Of a stretch of DNA of 64,000 bases, positions 43,024 to 52,291 are shown piece by piece (the stretch's first letter is position 1; each line of letters begins with the position of its first letter). The DNA is taken from the NCBI GenBank assembly GCA_016719165.1, contig JADKAJ010000001.1, positions 992,001 through 1,056,000 on the forward strand. The letters are read 5' to 3'. The stretch comes from Chitinophagaceae bacterium (GTDB lineage: Bacteria > Bacteroidota > Bacteroidia > Chitinophagales > Chitinophagaceae). The notes under the pieces were generated by a model. It worked only from the letters and a program-made list of their open reading frames with translations, did no database searches and was not told the origin of the DNA. A program made the translations under genes and the position numbers.

Positions 43024-44058
43024 ATGAAAGTTCATTACTGGCAATACAACCTGAAATTCAGACATCCTTTCACTATTTCCAAAGGAACCAAGACCCATCA
43101 GCCAACCCTAATTGTTGAGTTGGAGCATATGGGAATAAAGGGCTATGGTGAAGCCCCGGCTATTGCCTATTATAATATCCCGGTAGACAAAATGATTGCA
43201 GATCTTGAAAGCAAAAAATCGTTAGTGGAGAAATTTGCTTTTACGGATCCGGAACGATACTGGCATTACCTGCATCACCTGTTTCCTCAAAATAATTTTC
43301 TTGTTTGTGCCCTGGACATAGCTGCCTGGGACATATACGGAAAAATGAAGGGCAGGCAATTATATGAACTCTGGAAAGGTGATGTTTCAAAAAATCCAAT
43401 TTGCGATTACACTATAGGCATAGATACTATTGATAAAATGATTGCGAAGATGAAAGAGAAACCATGGCCTGTTTATAAAATTAAAGTTGGCACAGCTGAT
43501 GATATTGCAATTGTAAAAGCATTACGGGAAAATACAGATGCCACTTTAAGGGTAGATGCAAATGCAGCTTGGGATCTTGAGACAGCTTTACAATTAATTC
43601 CGCAATTAAAAGAACTGGGAGTTGAACTGGTGGAACAGCCTCTGGCAAAAGAGGATTGGGAAGGAATGAAAGTTTTGTACAAAGAATCTTCACTGCCACT
43701 TTATGCCGATGAATCCTGTGTAGTTGAACAGGATGTAGAACGTTGCAAAGATCATTTTCATGGCATCAATATCAAATTGACCAAATGCAGCGGTATTACA
43801 CCAGCCCGCCGGATGATACAAAAAGCAAGAGAGTTGAGTATGCATGTAATGATCGGCTGTATGAATGAGTCAACTGTGGGTGCTGCAGCTATCGCACATT
43901 TACTTCCCTTTATAGATCATGTGGATATGGATGGACCGCTCCTGCTTGAAGAGGACCTGGCAACCGGTATTGGGTACAATTACGGTAAAATTTCCTATTC
44001 CGGTAATCCGGGCCTTGGCATTACCTATACTGGCTTATTCTCCAAAAAGTTGGATTAA
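43024..44058 (+). CDS. Dipeptide epimerase (L-Ala-D/L-Glu epimerase-like), enolase superfamily
   Basis: The 344-residue protein is in the muconate-lactonising subgroup of the enolase superfamily. It has the K-x-K motif (Lys152, Lys154 in YKIKVG), metal ligands in RVDANAAW, VEQPL and ADESC, a third lysine in IKLTKCSG and the end motif DMDGPLLLEED that sets dipeptide specificity. Such enzymes epimerise L-Ala-D/L-Glu from murein peptides, allowing cell-wall recycling. The start ATG lies 15 bases after malQ, so the two may share a transcript although their roles differ. Superfamily call firm, substrate moderate. Confidence 0.85.
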   Translation: MKVHYWQYNLKFRHPFTISKGTKTHQPTLIVELEHMGIKGYGEAPAIAYYNIPVDKMIADLESKKSLVEKFAFTDPERYWHYLHHLFPQNNFLVCALDIAAWDIYGKMKGRQLYELWKGDVSKNPICDYTIGIDTIDKMIAKMKEKPWPVYKIKVGTADDIAIVKALRENTDATLRVDANAAWDLETALQLIPQLKELGVELVEQPLAKEDWEGMKVLYKESSLPLYADESCVVEQDVERCKDHFHGINIKLTKCSGITPARRMIQKARELSMHVMIGCMNESTVGAAAIAHLLPFIDHVDMDGPLLLEEDLATGIGYNYGKISYSGNPGLGITYTGLFSKKLD

Positions 44059-44133
44059 AATTTGTATGATTTTAATCTCTTTTTCAGACTCACCTGTTTG
44101 ATAAAAATCATAGTCTTTCCATCGACGGAAGAG

Positions 44134-44141
44134 TAATTTTG
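44134..44141 (+). promoter_or_regulatory. -7 promoter element of the OmpA-family gene
   Basis: TAATTTTG matches TAnnTTTG, 18 bases before the ATG at 44160. Confidence 0.5.
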
Positions 44142-44159
44142 TACAAAATTTTACCCATT

Positions 44160-45569
44160 ATGACAACGCAACTAATAAAGAAAGTGCTGGTTAGTATTTT
44201 ATTCACCGTTGCACTTTCAGGCCTTTATGCCCAGCAAGTTAAAAAAGCAAAAGAAGGGGTTAAAAAAGCAAATATCGGAGTCAGCTTTAATATGCATGAT
44301 TTTGATACGGAGTCTTTATTCCCCAAGGAAGATTCAGTTTACGGATTTTCAGTGATGTTCTGGAAAGGGATAAGCCCAAAAGTGGATTATTCAATCCGCT
44401 ATAATGGAATATTCCCCAATAAGAATGTGAATGATGTTATATCAAAAAATGCACTGAGCAGTGAACTGGAAGCGGCCATTCATGCTAAAGCATTTCCGGA
44501 TAAAACTATTCTTAATCCTTTCCTTACATTAGGTGTAGGCGGGGGTAGTTATCATAAAGACCTTACAGCCTATGCGAATGCAAATAATAATAGTGAATTA
44601 AATGCGCATGCATTAGGTGGAGTAGGTTTGCAGTTAAATATTAAAAGTGAATTATATTTCCTGGCACAGGCCAATTACCGTTATAGCTTCAATGAAAACA
44701 GGCTGCCACATAATATGTTTTACTCCATTGGTTTGACAAAATCACTTTCTAAAAAAGAAGCTGCCAAACCTGTTGTAGCCGACCGTGATAAGGATGGTGT
44801 TCCTGATATTGCTGATGCCTGCCCGGACGTGGCTGGTATAGCATCCCTGCAGGGGTGTCCCGATAAAGATGGCGATGGTATTGCCGATAAAGACGATGCA
44901 TGTCCCGATGTTGCCGGTTTGAAGGAATTAAATGGTTGTCCTGATCGTGACGGAGATGGCATTGCAGATAAAGATGATAAATGCCCGGATACAAAAGGGC
45001 TTGCCAAATACAATGGTTGTCCAATACCTGATTCAGACGGTGATGGAGTGAATGATGAAGAAGATAAATGTCCTTCTGTAGCTGGTGTACAACGTTACCA
45101 GGGTTGTCCTGTTCCCGATGCAGATAATGATGGCGTAAATGATGAAGAAGATAAATGCCCAAATCTTGCCGGCGTAAGGGAAAACCAGGGTTGCCCGGTC
45201 ATATCAGAGGAGATCACAAAGAAAGTAGGCATGGCTGCGAAAAATATATTGTTCGTTACAGGAAGTGCCAAACTGCAGAAAAGTTCCTATAAAGGATTGA
45301 ACGATGTTGTGAAGATATTGCAGGATAACCCGGATATGAAACTGTCAATTGAAGGACATACAGACAATGTAGGAAGTGATGATAAAAACCAGGTATTGAG
45401 TGAAAACCGTGCCAATACGGTGAAAGATTATGTCGTCAGTAAAGGGATTGATGCCAGTCGCATTACTTCCAGCGGATTTGGTGAAACCAAACCAGTAGCA
45501 GACAATAAAACAGCAGCAGGCCGTCAACAAAACCGCCGCTCTGAATTGATCCTGAGCTATTATCAATAA
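44160..45569 (+). CDS. OmpA family outer-membrane protein with thrombospondin type 3 repeats
   Basis: The 469-residue product has a signal peptide (KVLVSILFTVALSGLYAQ), an eight-stranded-barrel-like region of about 190 residues, five calcium-binding thrombospondin type 3 repeats (each a D-x-D-x-D-G-x-x-D-x-x-D-x-C-P unit, about residues 208-345), and a C-terminal OmpA peptidoglycan-binding domain (LSIEGHTDNVGSDDKNQVLSENRA about residue 397, RRSELILSY at the end). It should tie the outer membrane to murein. The ATG at 44160 is preferred to an upstream TTG because the promoter lies between. A strong terminator follows. Confidence 0.92.
   Translation: MTTQLIKKVLVSILFTVALSGLYAQQVKKAKEGVKKANIGVSFNMHDFDTESLFPKEDSVYGFSVMFWKGISPKVDYSIRYNGIFPNKNVNDVISKNALSSELEAAIHAKAFPDKTILNPFLTLGVGGGSYHKDLTAYANANNNSELNAHALGGVGLQLNIKSELYFLAQANYRYSFNENRLPHNMFYSIGLTKSLSKKEAAKPVVADRDKDGVPDIADACPDVAGIASLQGCPDKDGDGIADKDDACPDVAGLKELNGCPDRDGDGIADKDDKCPDTKGLAKYNGCPIPDSDGDGVNDEEDKCPSVAGVQRYQGCPVPDADNDGVNDEEDKCPNLAGVRENQGCPVISEEITKKVGMAAKNILFVTGSAKLQKSSYKGLNDVVKILQDNPDMKLSIEGHTDNVGSDDKNQVLSENRANTVKDYVVSKGIDASRITSSGFGETKPVADNKTAAGRQQNRRSELILSYYQ
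44779..45200 (+). repeat. Five coding repeats of calcium-binding thrombospondin type 3 units
   Basis: Units of about 25-28 codons share the pattern D-x-D-x-D-G-x-x-D-x-x-D-x-C-P followed by a short linker and a G-C-P. They are in frame in the OmpA-family gene. The long minus-strand open frames here are shadows of this repeat. Confidence 0.85.
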
Positions 45570-45591
45570 GTCCGGAAACAGAGAATTATTT

Positions 45592-45623
45592 AAACAGGCT
45601 GCCAAAAACAGCCTGTTTTTTTT
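45592..45623 (+). terminator. Rho-independent terminator after the OmpA-family gene
   Basis: AAACAGGCTG (45592-45601) pairs with CAGCCTGTTT (45609-45618) around a seven-base loop and is followed by T. Confidence 0.9.
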
Positions 45624-45718
45624 AATAAAATTGTCTCTCATTATACCATTCCGGTCTGCTGACCGTTATTGAAATGGCTTGTGCAGAACAAGCTATAAAT
45701 CCATTATCTGTGAAAGCA

Positions 45719-46600
45719 ATGAAATCCACCCTCATGCTGTTAAGCCTGTTTATGTATGGCTTATCAAGTGCACAGGAATTTGATAGAACAGCATCAGTTG
45801 GTTTTTTTAACGGGGTAATAAATTACCAGGGAGACCTGAATCCCAATAGTTTCACCCTGAAGCATTCAAATTTTGCTACAGGCATTTTTGCCCGTAAACC
45901 CATGAATCGCTGGCTTACCCTGAGAGCAGGAATAACAATCGGCAAAATTGAAGCATCTGACAGTTGGAACAGGGATTACCTGAAATCACGGAATTTAAGT
46001 TTCACCACTTCTGTAAAAGAAGCTTATGCCGGTTTTGAATTGACCATACTGGATATGTCTGCAAAAAGATTCACTCCCTATTTCTATGGTGGTATAGCTG
46101 TTTTTCATTTTAATCCATGGACATATGATAATACAGGTATGAAAACATTCCTTAAGCCTTTAAGTACAGAAGGGCAGGGCCTTGCTGAATACCCCGAACA
46201 GAAACCTTATAATCTAACACAGTTTGCACTACCATTTGGAATAGGTGCCCGATTTGCGGTTACGGATGATATTAACATTGGAATTGAATTTAATCAAAGA
46301 AAATCCTTTACTGATTATATTGATGATGTAAGTACTCATTATGTAGACCGGGATGTGTTGTTACAGGCAAAGGGAACAAAAGCTGTTGAATTAGCTTACC
46401 GGGGCGGCCAGTCTCCTTTGGGCCAACCTCAATATCCTCAACATGGCGAACAAAGAGGAACTCCTTCTGAAATGGATTGGTATTATTTTCTCGGGTTAAC
46501 CATGGAGTTTAAACTCAATGCTTTCAGCAGTCTTTTCGGCGGAGTTATCAATAAAAAGGGTATTGCCAGCCAGCGCTGTCCCCGGAATATTACCTATTGA
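45719..46600 (+). CDS. DUF6089-like outer-membrane beta-barrel protein (first of a tandem pair)
   Basis: The 293-residue product starts with a signal peptide (MKSTLMLLSLFMYGLSSAQ), chosen because the upstream extension from 45674 has no export signal. It is rich in alternating beta-strands and shows the block LKPLSTEGQGLAEYPEQKPY followed by LPFGIGARFAVTDDINIGIE and DYIDDVSTHYVD. This pattern fits Bacteroidota DUF6089 outer-membrane proteins, thought to be small barrels; the function is unknown. The second copy starts 106 bases downstream. No terminator lies between them. Confidence 0.8.
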   Translation: MKSTLMLLSLFMYGLSSAQEFDRTASVGFFNGVINYQGDLNPNSFTLKHSNFATGIFARKPMNRWLTLRAGITIGKIEASDSWNRDYLKSRNLSFTTSVKEAYAGFELTILDMSAKRFTPYFYGGIAVFHFNPWTYDNTGMKTFLKPLSTEGQGLAEYPEQKPYNLTQFALPFGIGARFAVTDDINIGIEFNQRKSFTDYIDDVSTHYVDRDVLLQAKGTKAVELAYRGGQSPLGQPQYPQHGEQRGTPSEMDWYYFLGLTMEFKLNAFSSLFGGVINKKGIASQRCPRNITY

Positions 46601-46706
46601 CCCATTTTATTCCAAAATAGTACACTACAAACTAATCTTTGCCGTTTATTACTGGTCAGAGGCTTATATCGGCCTAAAATTTGCTGACAGACAGAATAAT
46701 CAGGTT

Positions 46707-47570
46707 ATGAAGAAAGTCCACCTTTTCATTCTTTTTTGTCTTTTGACTACAACTGTCTTTTCTCAAAAGGTACATATTGGTTTATTCGGAGGTCTATCTG
46801 CGTATAATGGTGACCTGGTCGACAAGATCTTTCCTAAAAAAGTAACCAATGGAGCCATTGGCATCACCGGTAGTTATGAACTTACGGATCAGATCATGTT
46901 AAGAGCAGGACTTACTTACAGTATTGTAGGCGGGGCAGACAGGTATAGCAGTGATACTGTATTAAGACTCAGGAATCTTTCTTTTGAAACTTCCATTGTT
47001 GAATTCAGCGCCGTAGGTGAATATTATTTATTTAATTTATACGAAAGAAAATACTCCCCTTATATTTTTGGGGGACTGGCTATTTATAAGTTCAATCCCT
47101 ATACTTATGATGGCAGCAATCAAAAAATATTTCTTAAACCCTTAAGTACAGAAGGGCAGGGTTTGGCAGGCTATCCGGGAAGTAAACCATATACGCTTAC
47201 ACAAATGGCTTTACCTTTTGGCGGAGGTGTGAAGTTTGCAGTTAACGATAATTTGAGAATAGGAGTTGAAGCAGGGCTAAGGAAACTCTTCACCGATCAC
47301 CTTGATGATGTTAGTGGTAATTATGTTGATCAGGCGGACCTGCTCGCAGCAAAGGGTCAGTTAGCCGTTGATTTATCCTATCGGGGCGATGAAGTGGCCG
47401 GAGGCAGCCTGGTCTATCCTGCAAAAGGTGCCCAGCGAGGCGGCGCTAAATTCAATGATATCTATTATTTCACCGGTATTCATCTCACATACAGATTAGG
47501 TGGAAGTAACGGAGGTGGGTTCGGTGGCGGGAAAAAAGGCCGCAATGGTTGTCCCGTTAATGTCTATTGA
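46707..47570 (+). CDS. DUF6089-like outer-membrane beta-barrel protein (second of a tandem pair)
   Basis: The 287-residue product has a signal peptide (MKKVHLFILFCLLTTTVFSQ). The same blocks occur as in the gene before it: LKPLSTEGQGLAGYPGSKPY, LPFGGGVKFAVNDNLRIGVE and DHLDDVSGNYVD. Their order and spacing are the same, so this is a duplication. The C-terminal end differs: it has a glycine tract (GGSNGGGFGGGKKGRNG) and finishes CPVNVY. The frame is open further upstream (from 46518) but over the neighbouring gene, so the ATG at 46707 is the start. Function unknown. Confidence 0.8.
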   Translation: MKKVHLFILFCLLTTTVFSQKVHIGLFGGLSAYNGDLVDKIFPKKVTNGAIGITGSYELTDQIMLRAGLTYSIVGGADRYSSDTVLRLRNLSFETSIVEFSAVGEYYLFNLYERKYSPYIFGGLAIYKFNPYTYDGSNQKIFLKPLSTEGQGLAGYPGSKPYTLTQMALPFGGGVKFAVNDNLRIGVEAGLRKLFTDHLDDVSGNYVDQADLLAAKGQLAVDLSYRGDEVAGGSLVYPAKGAQRGGAKFNDIYYFTGIHLTYRLGGSNGGGFGGGKKGRNGCPVNVY

Positions 47571-47612
47571 TATTCATTCCTGATTCTGAACAATTATGGA
47601 CAGGTAGTGTTG

Positions 47613-47620
47613 TACCTTCG
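47613..47620 (+). promoter_or_regulatory. Possible -7 promoter element of the UbiD-family gene
   Basis: TACCTTCG, one base off TAnnTTTG, lies 19 bases before the ATG at 47640. Confidence 0.35.
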
Positions 47621-47639
47621 CAACGTTTTATACTACAAC

Positions 47640-49556
47640 ATGGCCTGGAAAAATCAACAACAATTTATTGAAGCTTTAGAGAATGCCGGAGAACTGCTCC
47701 GCATCAAAACATTTGTCGATCCTAAACTCGAGATTGCGGAAATAACTGACCGTATCAGCAAATCAGGCAACGGCGGTAAGGCATTACTGTTTGAAAATAC
47801 AGGATATGAATTTCCTGTATTGATGAATGCGTATGGAAGTGAAAAGAGAATGTCGATGGCCCTGGGTGTGGAACAGCTTGATGACGTGGCCAGAGAAATT
47901 GAATCTCTTTTTCATTTGCTGTCTTCGCCTAAAGAAGGAATCCTTGATAAATTAAAATTACTGCCTAAACTGGGCCAGTTTGCCAGTTGGATGCCAAAGG
48001 TTAAAAAAGGGAGAGGAGAATGCCAGGAAGTAGTTATGGAGAATCCTGATATCACCAAACTCCCCGTTATCACCTGCTGGCCAAAAGATGGCGGCCCTTT
48101 TGTTACACTCCCGGTAATTCATACCAAAGATCCGAATACAAATTCACGCAATGTAGGGATGTACCGTATGCAGGTTTTTGGTCCTGCTTTGACAGGTATG
48201 CACTGGCATAAACATAAAGTGAGTGCCAAACATTTTACTGAGTATAAAAAGCTGAATCAAAAAATGCCGGTGGCTGTTGCGCTGGGTGGTGATCCTGTAT
48301 ACGCTTATGCTGCCACTGCTCCACTGCCGGAGAATGTGGATGAATATATGCTCGCTGGTTTTTTACGTAAGAAAAAAGTAGAGCTGGTAAAATGTATCTC
48401 ACAACCAGAAGTAGAAGTGCCTGCCGATGCAGATTTTATTATTGAAGGTTATGTTGACCCGAATGATGAGCTCATCTGGGAAGGGCCGTTTGGTGACCAT
48501 ACCGGTTATTATTCATTGCCCGACTGGTATCCTAAGTTTCATATCACGGCTATTACGCATAAGAAAAATGCAGTTTATCCGGCTACCATTGTTGGTATTC
48601 CGCCACAGGAAGATGCCTGGTTGGGAAAAGCTACCGAAAGAATTTTCCTGGCGCCTATAAAAATGACAATGGTACCTGAGATCACAGATATGGACATGCC
48701 TATAGAAGGAGTGTTTCATAACCTTGTTATTACAAAAATTAAAAAAGACTATGCAGGCCAGGGACAAAAAGTGATGAATGCCATGTGGGGTGCCGGTCAA
48801 ATGATGTTCAATAAAATATTAGTGCTGGCTGATGAGGGAGTGAAGATCCAGGACTATGAAGCGCTGGCTAAATATGTGTTCAAAAACCTGAACCCCGCTA
48901 CCGATATTTATTTCTCCACGGGGCCGATGGATGTACTGGATCATAGTTGCAGCAAACTGGGTTTTGGAGGAAAAATGTGTATCGATGGAACGGCGAAGAT
49001 GGAAGAAGAAATGGATGATAATTATGAGGCCGGAGTTTTGAGCCAGGAACCAGCTGCCATAGCAGTTAACCTGAAAAACAGGTTCCCCGAAATCAGATCC
49101 GTCAATGTTTCTTTATTGGAAAAAGAAATTCCTGTACTTATTATAGCTGTTGAAAAGAACAGGGCAGGACATATCAAACAGTTGCATGAACAGGTAGCCC
49201 CTATGCCGGAAGTACAGGGACTAAAAATGATTTTATACGTGGAGCATACAGTTGATGCGAATGATCTGCCAACAGCCCTCTGGCGTTTTTGCAATAACCT
49301 CGACCCCAAAAGAGATTTCCATCTTTATAAAAATGCAGTGAATCGTTATACGGCTTGCATGGGCCTTGACGGTACAAGAAAGACGAAAGAGTATGACAAT
49401 TTCCACCGCGACTGGCCTAATATTATTGTGGCAGATGATGCTACGATAAAATCAGTGGATGAAAAATGGAATGCATTAGGAATAGGCAACTTTATTCCTT
49501 CCCCTTCTCTTAAGTTCAAAGACCAGCTATATGGAGAAGAAGCTGTTGTAAACTAA
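47640..49556 (+). CDS. UbiD family decarboxylase
   Basis: The 638-residue enzyme has the UbiD fold, which decarboxylates aromatic or alpha,beta-unsaturated acids with prenylated FMN. Marks are NVGMYRMQVFGP (prFMN-binding), HKHKVSAKHFTEY, and WEGPFGDHTGYYS near residue 281, which holds the conserved glutamate. It matches the length and block order of Bacteroidota proteins often annotated as menaquinone-biosynthesis decarboxylases. No menaquinone gene or UbiX partner is near, so the substrate is inferred from the family only. The ATP-grasp gene begins 20 bases downstream and may be co-transcribed. Confidence 0.87.
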   Translation: MAWKNQQQFIEALENAGELLRIKTFVDPKLEIAEITDRISKSGNGGKALLFENTGYEFPVLMNAYGSEKRMSMALGVEQLDDVAREIESLFHLLSSPKEGILDKLKLLPKLGQFASWMPKVKKGRGECQEVVMENPDITKLPVITCWPKDGGPFVTLPVIHTKDPNTNSRNVGMYRMQVFGPALTGMHWHKHKVSAKHFTEYKKLNQKMPVAVALGGDPVYAYAATAPLPENVDEYMLAGFLRKKKVELVKCISQPEVEVPADADFIIEGYVDPNDELIWEGPFGDHTGYYSLPDWYPKFHITAITHKKNAVYPATIVGIPPQEDAWLGKATERIFLAPIKMTMVPEITDMDMPIEGVFHNLVITKIKKDYAGQGQKVMNAMWGAGQMMFNKILVLADEGVKIQDYEALAKYVFKNLNPATDIYFSTGPMDVLDHSCSKLGFGGKMCIDGTAKMEEEMDDNYEAGVLSQEPAAIAVNLKNRFPEIRSVNVSLLEKEIPVLIIAVEKNRAGHIKQLHEQVAPMPEVQGLKMILYVEHTVDANDLPTALWRFCNNLDPKRDFHLYKNAVNRYTACMGLDGTRKTKEYDNFHRDWPNIIVADDATIKSVDEKWNALGIGNFIPSPSLKFKDQLYGEEAVVN

Positions 49557-49576
49557 ATTTCATCTACATTTAACCT

Positions 49577-50617
49577 GTGACATCCGGAAAAATTAATATT
49601 CTCATGACTGGCGGCGGTGCTCCGGGTGCAGCGGGTATCTTAAAGTGTCTTAAACTGGAGCCTGCCTTTACTATTATTGTAGCAGATGCCAACAGTAATG
49701 CAGTTGGCAAATACCTCGCAAAAAATTTTATTACTATTCCCAAAGCAGAAGATCCTTCGTTAATCGATGTCCTCCTTTCTGTTTGCCGGGAAAAAAATAT
49801 TCATGCGGTAATGCCGCTGGTAACAAAAGAATTAATCCGGCTGTCACAGCATAGCAAAGAATTTGAACTGGCAGGTACCAAACTGCTGATCTCACCGGCT
49901 GCTTCACTGGAGATAGCAAATAATAAAAGCCGCCTCTATGAATTTTTACAATGGAGAGGAATACCGGTTCCCGGTTTCAGAATTGTAGAAACAATTGAAC
50001 AATTTAAAAGTGCTGTGCATGAATTGGGATACCCGTCAAAACAAATTTGTTTCAAACCTTCTGTTTCCAATGGAAGCCGGGGATTCAGGATCGTAACTGA
50101 ACAGATCAATGAACTGGACTTATTATTCAATTATAAACCCAATTCCACTTATATAAGCTTCAATGATGCTGTCCGGGTTCTTTCATCCGGCTCATTCCCT
50201 GAATTATTGATAAGTGAATATTTGCCAGGTGAGGAATATTCGGTGGATTGCCTGGCAAACCAGGGAGAATCCATATTGGTCATACCACGGTTGCGGAAAA
50301 AAATGATCAACGGAATCTCTGTGGAAGGGGAATTTGTCAATAATGAAGCAATCATTACCTATTGCAAACAAATAATTAAAGAGCTGCAGCTACACAGTAA
50401 TATTGGCATACAGGTAAAACAATCTGCTAACGGTGAGTTCTTAATACTTGAGATCAATCCCCGGGTGCAGGGAACTATTGCTGCCGGCCTGGGCGCCGGG
50501 ATAAATCTTCCGGTGCTGGCCCTGAAACAGGCCCTTGGACTTTCCATTGATGCTGATGAATTGGCCGTAAAATGGGGAGTAAAATTTACCCGGTACTGGG
50601 AAGAGGTCTTTTATTGA
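49577..50617 (+). CDS. ATP-grasp domain protein, carbamoyl-phosphate synthase large-chain-like
   Basis: The 346-residue protein has an N-terminal Rossmann-like region (INILMTGGGAPGAAGILKCL) and an ATP-grasp domain: FKPSVSNGSRGFRIV lid (about residue 156), SEYLPGEEYSVDCLA and LILEINPRVQGTIAAGLGAG metal-binding motif near residue 296. It resembles the CarB and PylC groups, which ligate carboxylates to amines. Single-domain members in Bacteroidota are uncharacterised. The start is GTG; an ATG at 49604 would cut the first strand. Substrate unknown. Confidence 0.82.
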   Translation: MTSGKINILMTGGGAPGAAGILKCLKLEPAFTIIVADANSNAVGKYLAKNFITIPKAEDPSLIDVLLSVCREKNIHAVMPLVTKELIRLSQHSKEFELAGTKLLISPAASLEIANNKSRLYEFLQWRGIPVPGFRIVETIEQFKSAVHELGYPSKQICFKPSVSNGSRGFRIVTEQINELDLLFNYKPNSTYISFNDAVRVLSSGSFPELLISEYLPGEEYSVDCLANQGESILVIPRLRKKMINGISVEGEFVNNEAIITYCKQIIKELQLHSNIGIQVKQSANGEFLILEINPRVQGTIAAGLGAGINLPVLALKQALGLSIDADELAVKWGVKFTRYWEEVFY

Positions 50618-50747
50618 CCGTACTGACACAAAGGCATTCATTCTCTTTGGAAAGATATTTGTACCGGAAGCCACATTCCATTTGCCGCAGATGCATAGCT
50701 GTAACTGCATCAGGCGTCTTTTTCACTAATTTGCTAAAAAATAATAC

Positions 50748-51674
50748 ATGATACGATTTGGTTCTGTGTTCCTGTTCAGTTTGCTGGCCATGGTTGGCTG
50801 TGCCCAGAAAAACAATGACAAAGAGATTAACCCGGCCGTTGTAAGTTCCCTGTTGTGGAAAATAGAGGGTAATGGATTAGAAAAGCCTTCTTACCTGTTT
50901 GGCACTATCCATATGATCTGTAAGGATGATGCCGTACTCAGTGCCAATATGAAAAAGGTGATCAGTGAATGTGACGAAGTGTATTTTGAAATTGATATGG
51001 ATAATCTCTTTGAGATGATGGGTGCCATGAGCAAAATGAAAATGATAGGGGATACCACGCTGAAAGACCTGCTGAATGATAGCGATTATGTGAAAGTGAA
51101 AAAATATTTTGAAAGTAAAAGCACCCTGTTGCCCTTTTCTGTTCTAGAAACCTACAAACCAATCCTGGCCTCTTCCACACTCAGCCAGAGTGCCATGCCC
51201 TGTGATGGGGCCACTGCTATGGAACAGGTGATAATGGCAGAAGCAAAAGAGAATAAGAAAAATATAAAAGGTCTCGAAACAATGGCCCAGCAGGCGGGCA
51301 TGCTGGACAGTATCCCTTACAAATTTCAGGCAACAGAACTGGTGAAATATATTGACAGCGCTGCCACCAGCAGCAATGAAGATAAAATGATGAATGAAAT
51401 GTTTGATGCGTACCGGCAGCAGGACCTTAAAAAGCTGGAAGATCTGATGGTGGATACTGATGCAGGATTAAGTGGCTTTACCGATATCTTACTCTATAAC
51501 CGTAATGCCACCTGGGTAGAAAAAATGAAACCACTGATGAAAGGAAAATCCTTATTATTTGCGGTAGGAGCTGGGCATTTACCTGGTGAGAAAGGAGTGA
51601 TCAACCTGTTGAAAAAAGCTGGTTATACGGTAACACCTGTTGATAATAAAGTGAAAAAGGTGAAGGAGATTTAA
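50748..51674 (+). CDS. TraB/GumN family lipoprotein
   Basis: The 308-residue product has a lipoprotein signal peptide with lipobox MVGC (Cys18). The mature part is the TraB/GumN fold: SYLFGTIHM motif (about residues 48-56), DEVYFEIDMDN, and FAVGAGHLPGEKGVINLLKKAGY near the C-terminus. The G-T-x-H and G-x-x-H motifs are thought to bind metal in Tiki-like proteases; bacterial members are mostly uncharacterised. It is a single gene with 130 bases before it. Confidence 0.88.
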   Translation: MIRFGSVFLFSLLAMVGCAQKNNDKEINPAVVSSLLWKIEGNGLEKPSYLFGTIHMICKDDAVLSANMKKVISECDEVYFEIDMDNLFEMMGAMSKMKMIGDTTLKDLLNDSDYVKVKKYFESKSTLLPFSVLETYKPILASSTLSQSAMPCDGATAMEQVIMAEAKENKKNIKGLETMAQQAGMLDSIPYKFQATELVKYIDSAATSSNEDKMMNEMFDAYRQQDLKKLEDLMVDTDAGLSGFTDILLYNRNATWVEKMKPLMKGKSLLFAVGAGHLPGEKGVINLLKKAGYTVTPVDNKVKKVKEI

Positions 51675-51794
51675 AATGAGCTGGTACAGATTTTACTTTA
51701 TTTTCAAATGAAAACTGTACTATGAGTTGCCTATGTTTATGGTTTGTCCTCTGAAACCATACAACCATTTTCCTTTTTAATTGTTCTAAAGGAT

Positions 51795-52241
51795 ATGCAA
51801 CATAGAATTTTACAACTTATTACTGGCTTTATCTTCCTGTCCTTATTCAGTTCCTTCAAACCTGTTGCGGAAGAGGGGATAAAGATCAATGTCACCAATC
51901 TTAGAAGCAATAAGGGGAATGTCCTGGTCAGCCTGTTCAAAGATGGGGTAGGTTACCCGGATGATGCCACAAAGGCCTTCAGAAAAACAAAGCTTTCAAT
52001 TACTGATAAAAAAGCATCCATATTATTTTCCAACCTGCCTTCCGGTGTCTATACTGTTTCTATCCTGCATGATGAGAACGATGACCAGAAAATGAATAAG
52101 AATGGGCTGGGTATTCCCAAAGAAGGCTATGGTTTTTCCAATAATGTGATGGGAGCTTTTGGTCCGCCATCATTGTCAAAAACAAGTTTTAAACATACGG
52201 CCACCTCACTTACTCAAAAAGATATCCGGGTCAGGTATTAA
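51795..52241 (+). CDS. DUF2141 domain secreted protein
   Basis: From the ATG at 51795 the product is 148 residues: signal peptide (LQLITGFIFLSLFSSFKPVA) then the DUF2141 beta-sandwich. Family marks are GNVLVSLFKDGVGYPDD, FSNLPSGVYTVSILHDENDDQKMNKNG and KEGYGFSNN. DUF2141 proteins are small periplasmic or surface proteins without known function. Convergent with ndk and sharing a hairpin with it. Confidence 0.9.
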   Translation: MQHRILQLITGFIFLSLFSSFKPVAEEGIKINVTNLRSNKGNVLVSLFKDGVGYPDDATKAFRKTKLSITDKKASILFSNLPSGVYTVSILHDENDDQKMNKNGLGIPKEGYGFSNNVMGAFGPPSLSKTSFKHTATSLTQKDIRVRY

Positions 52242-52272
52242 AAAGCCGCATCGTTTAAAACGACACGGCTTT
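52242..52272 (-). terminator. Terminator hairpin between DUF2141 and ndk genes
   Basis: AAAGCCG (52242-52248) pairs with CGGCTTT (52266-52272), with TCGT/ACGA (52251-52254 with 52260-52263) as an inner stem. On the minus strand it ends in a run of five T, so it serves ndk; the plus-strand T run is shorter. Confidence 0.75.
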
Positions 52273-52291
52273 GAATTATTCAAATAATTTA

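Noticed and set aside
44720..45162. Two overlapping minus-strand frames with regular Ser/Pro/His-rich repeats
   Set aside because: Their periodicity mirrors the thrombospondin type 3 repeats coded on the plus strand.
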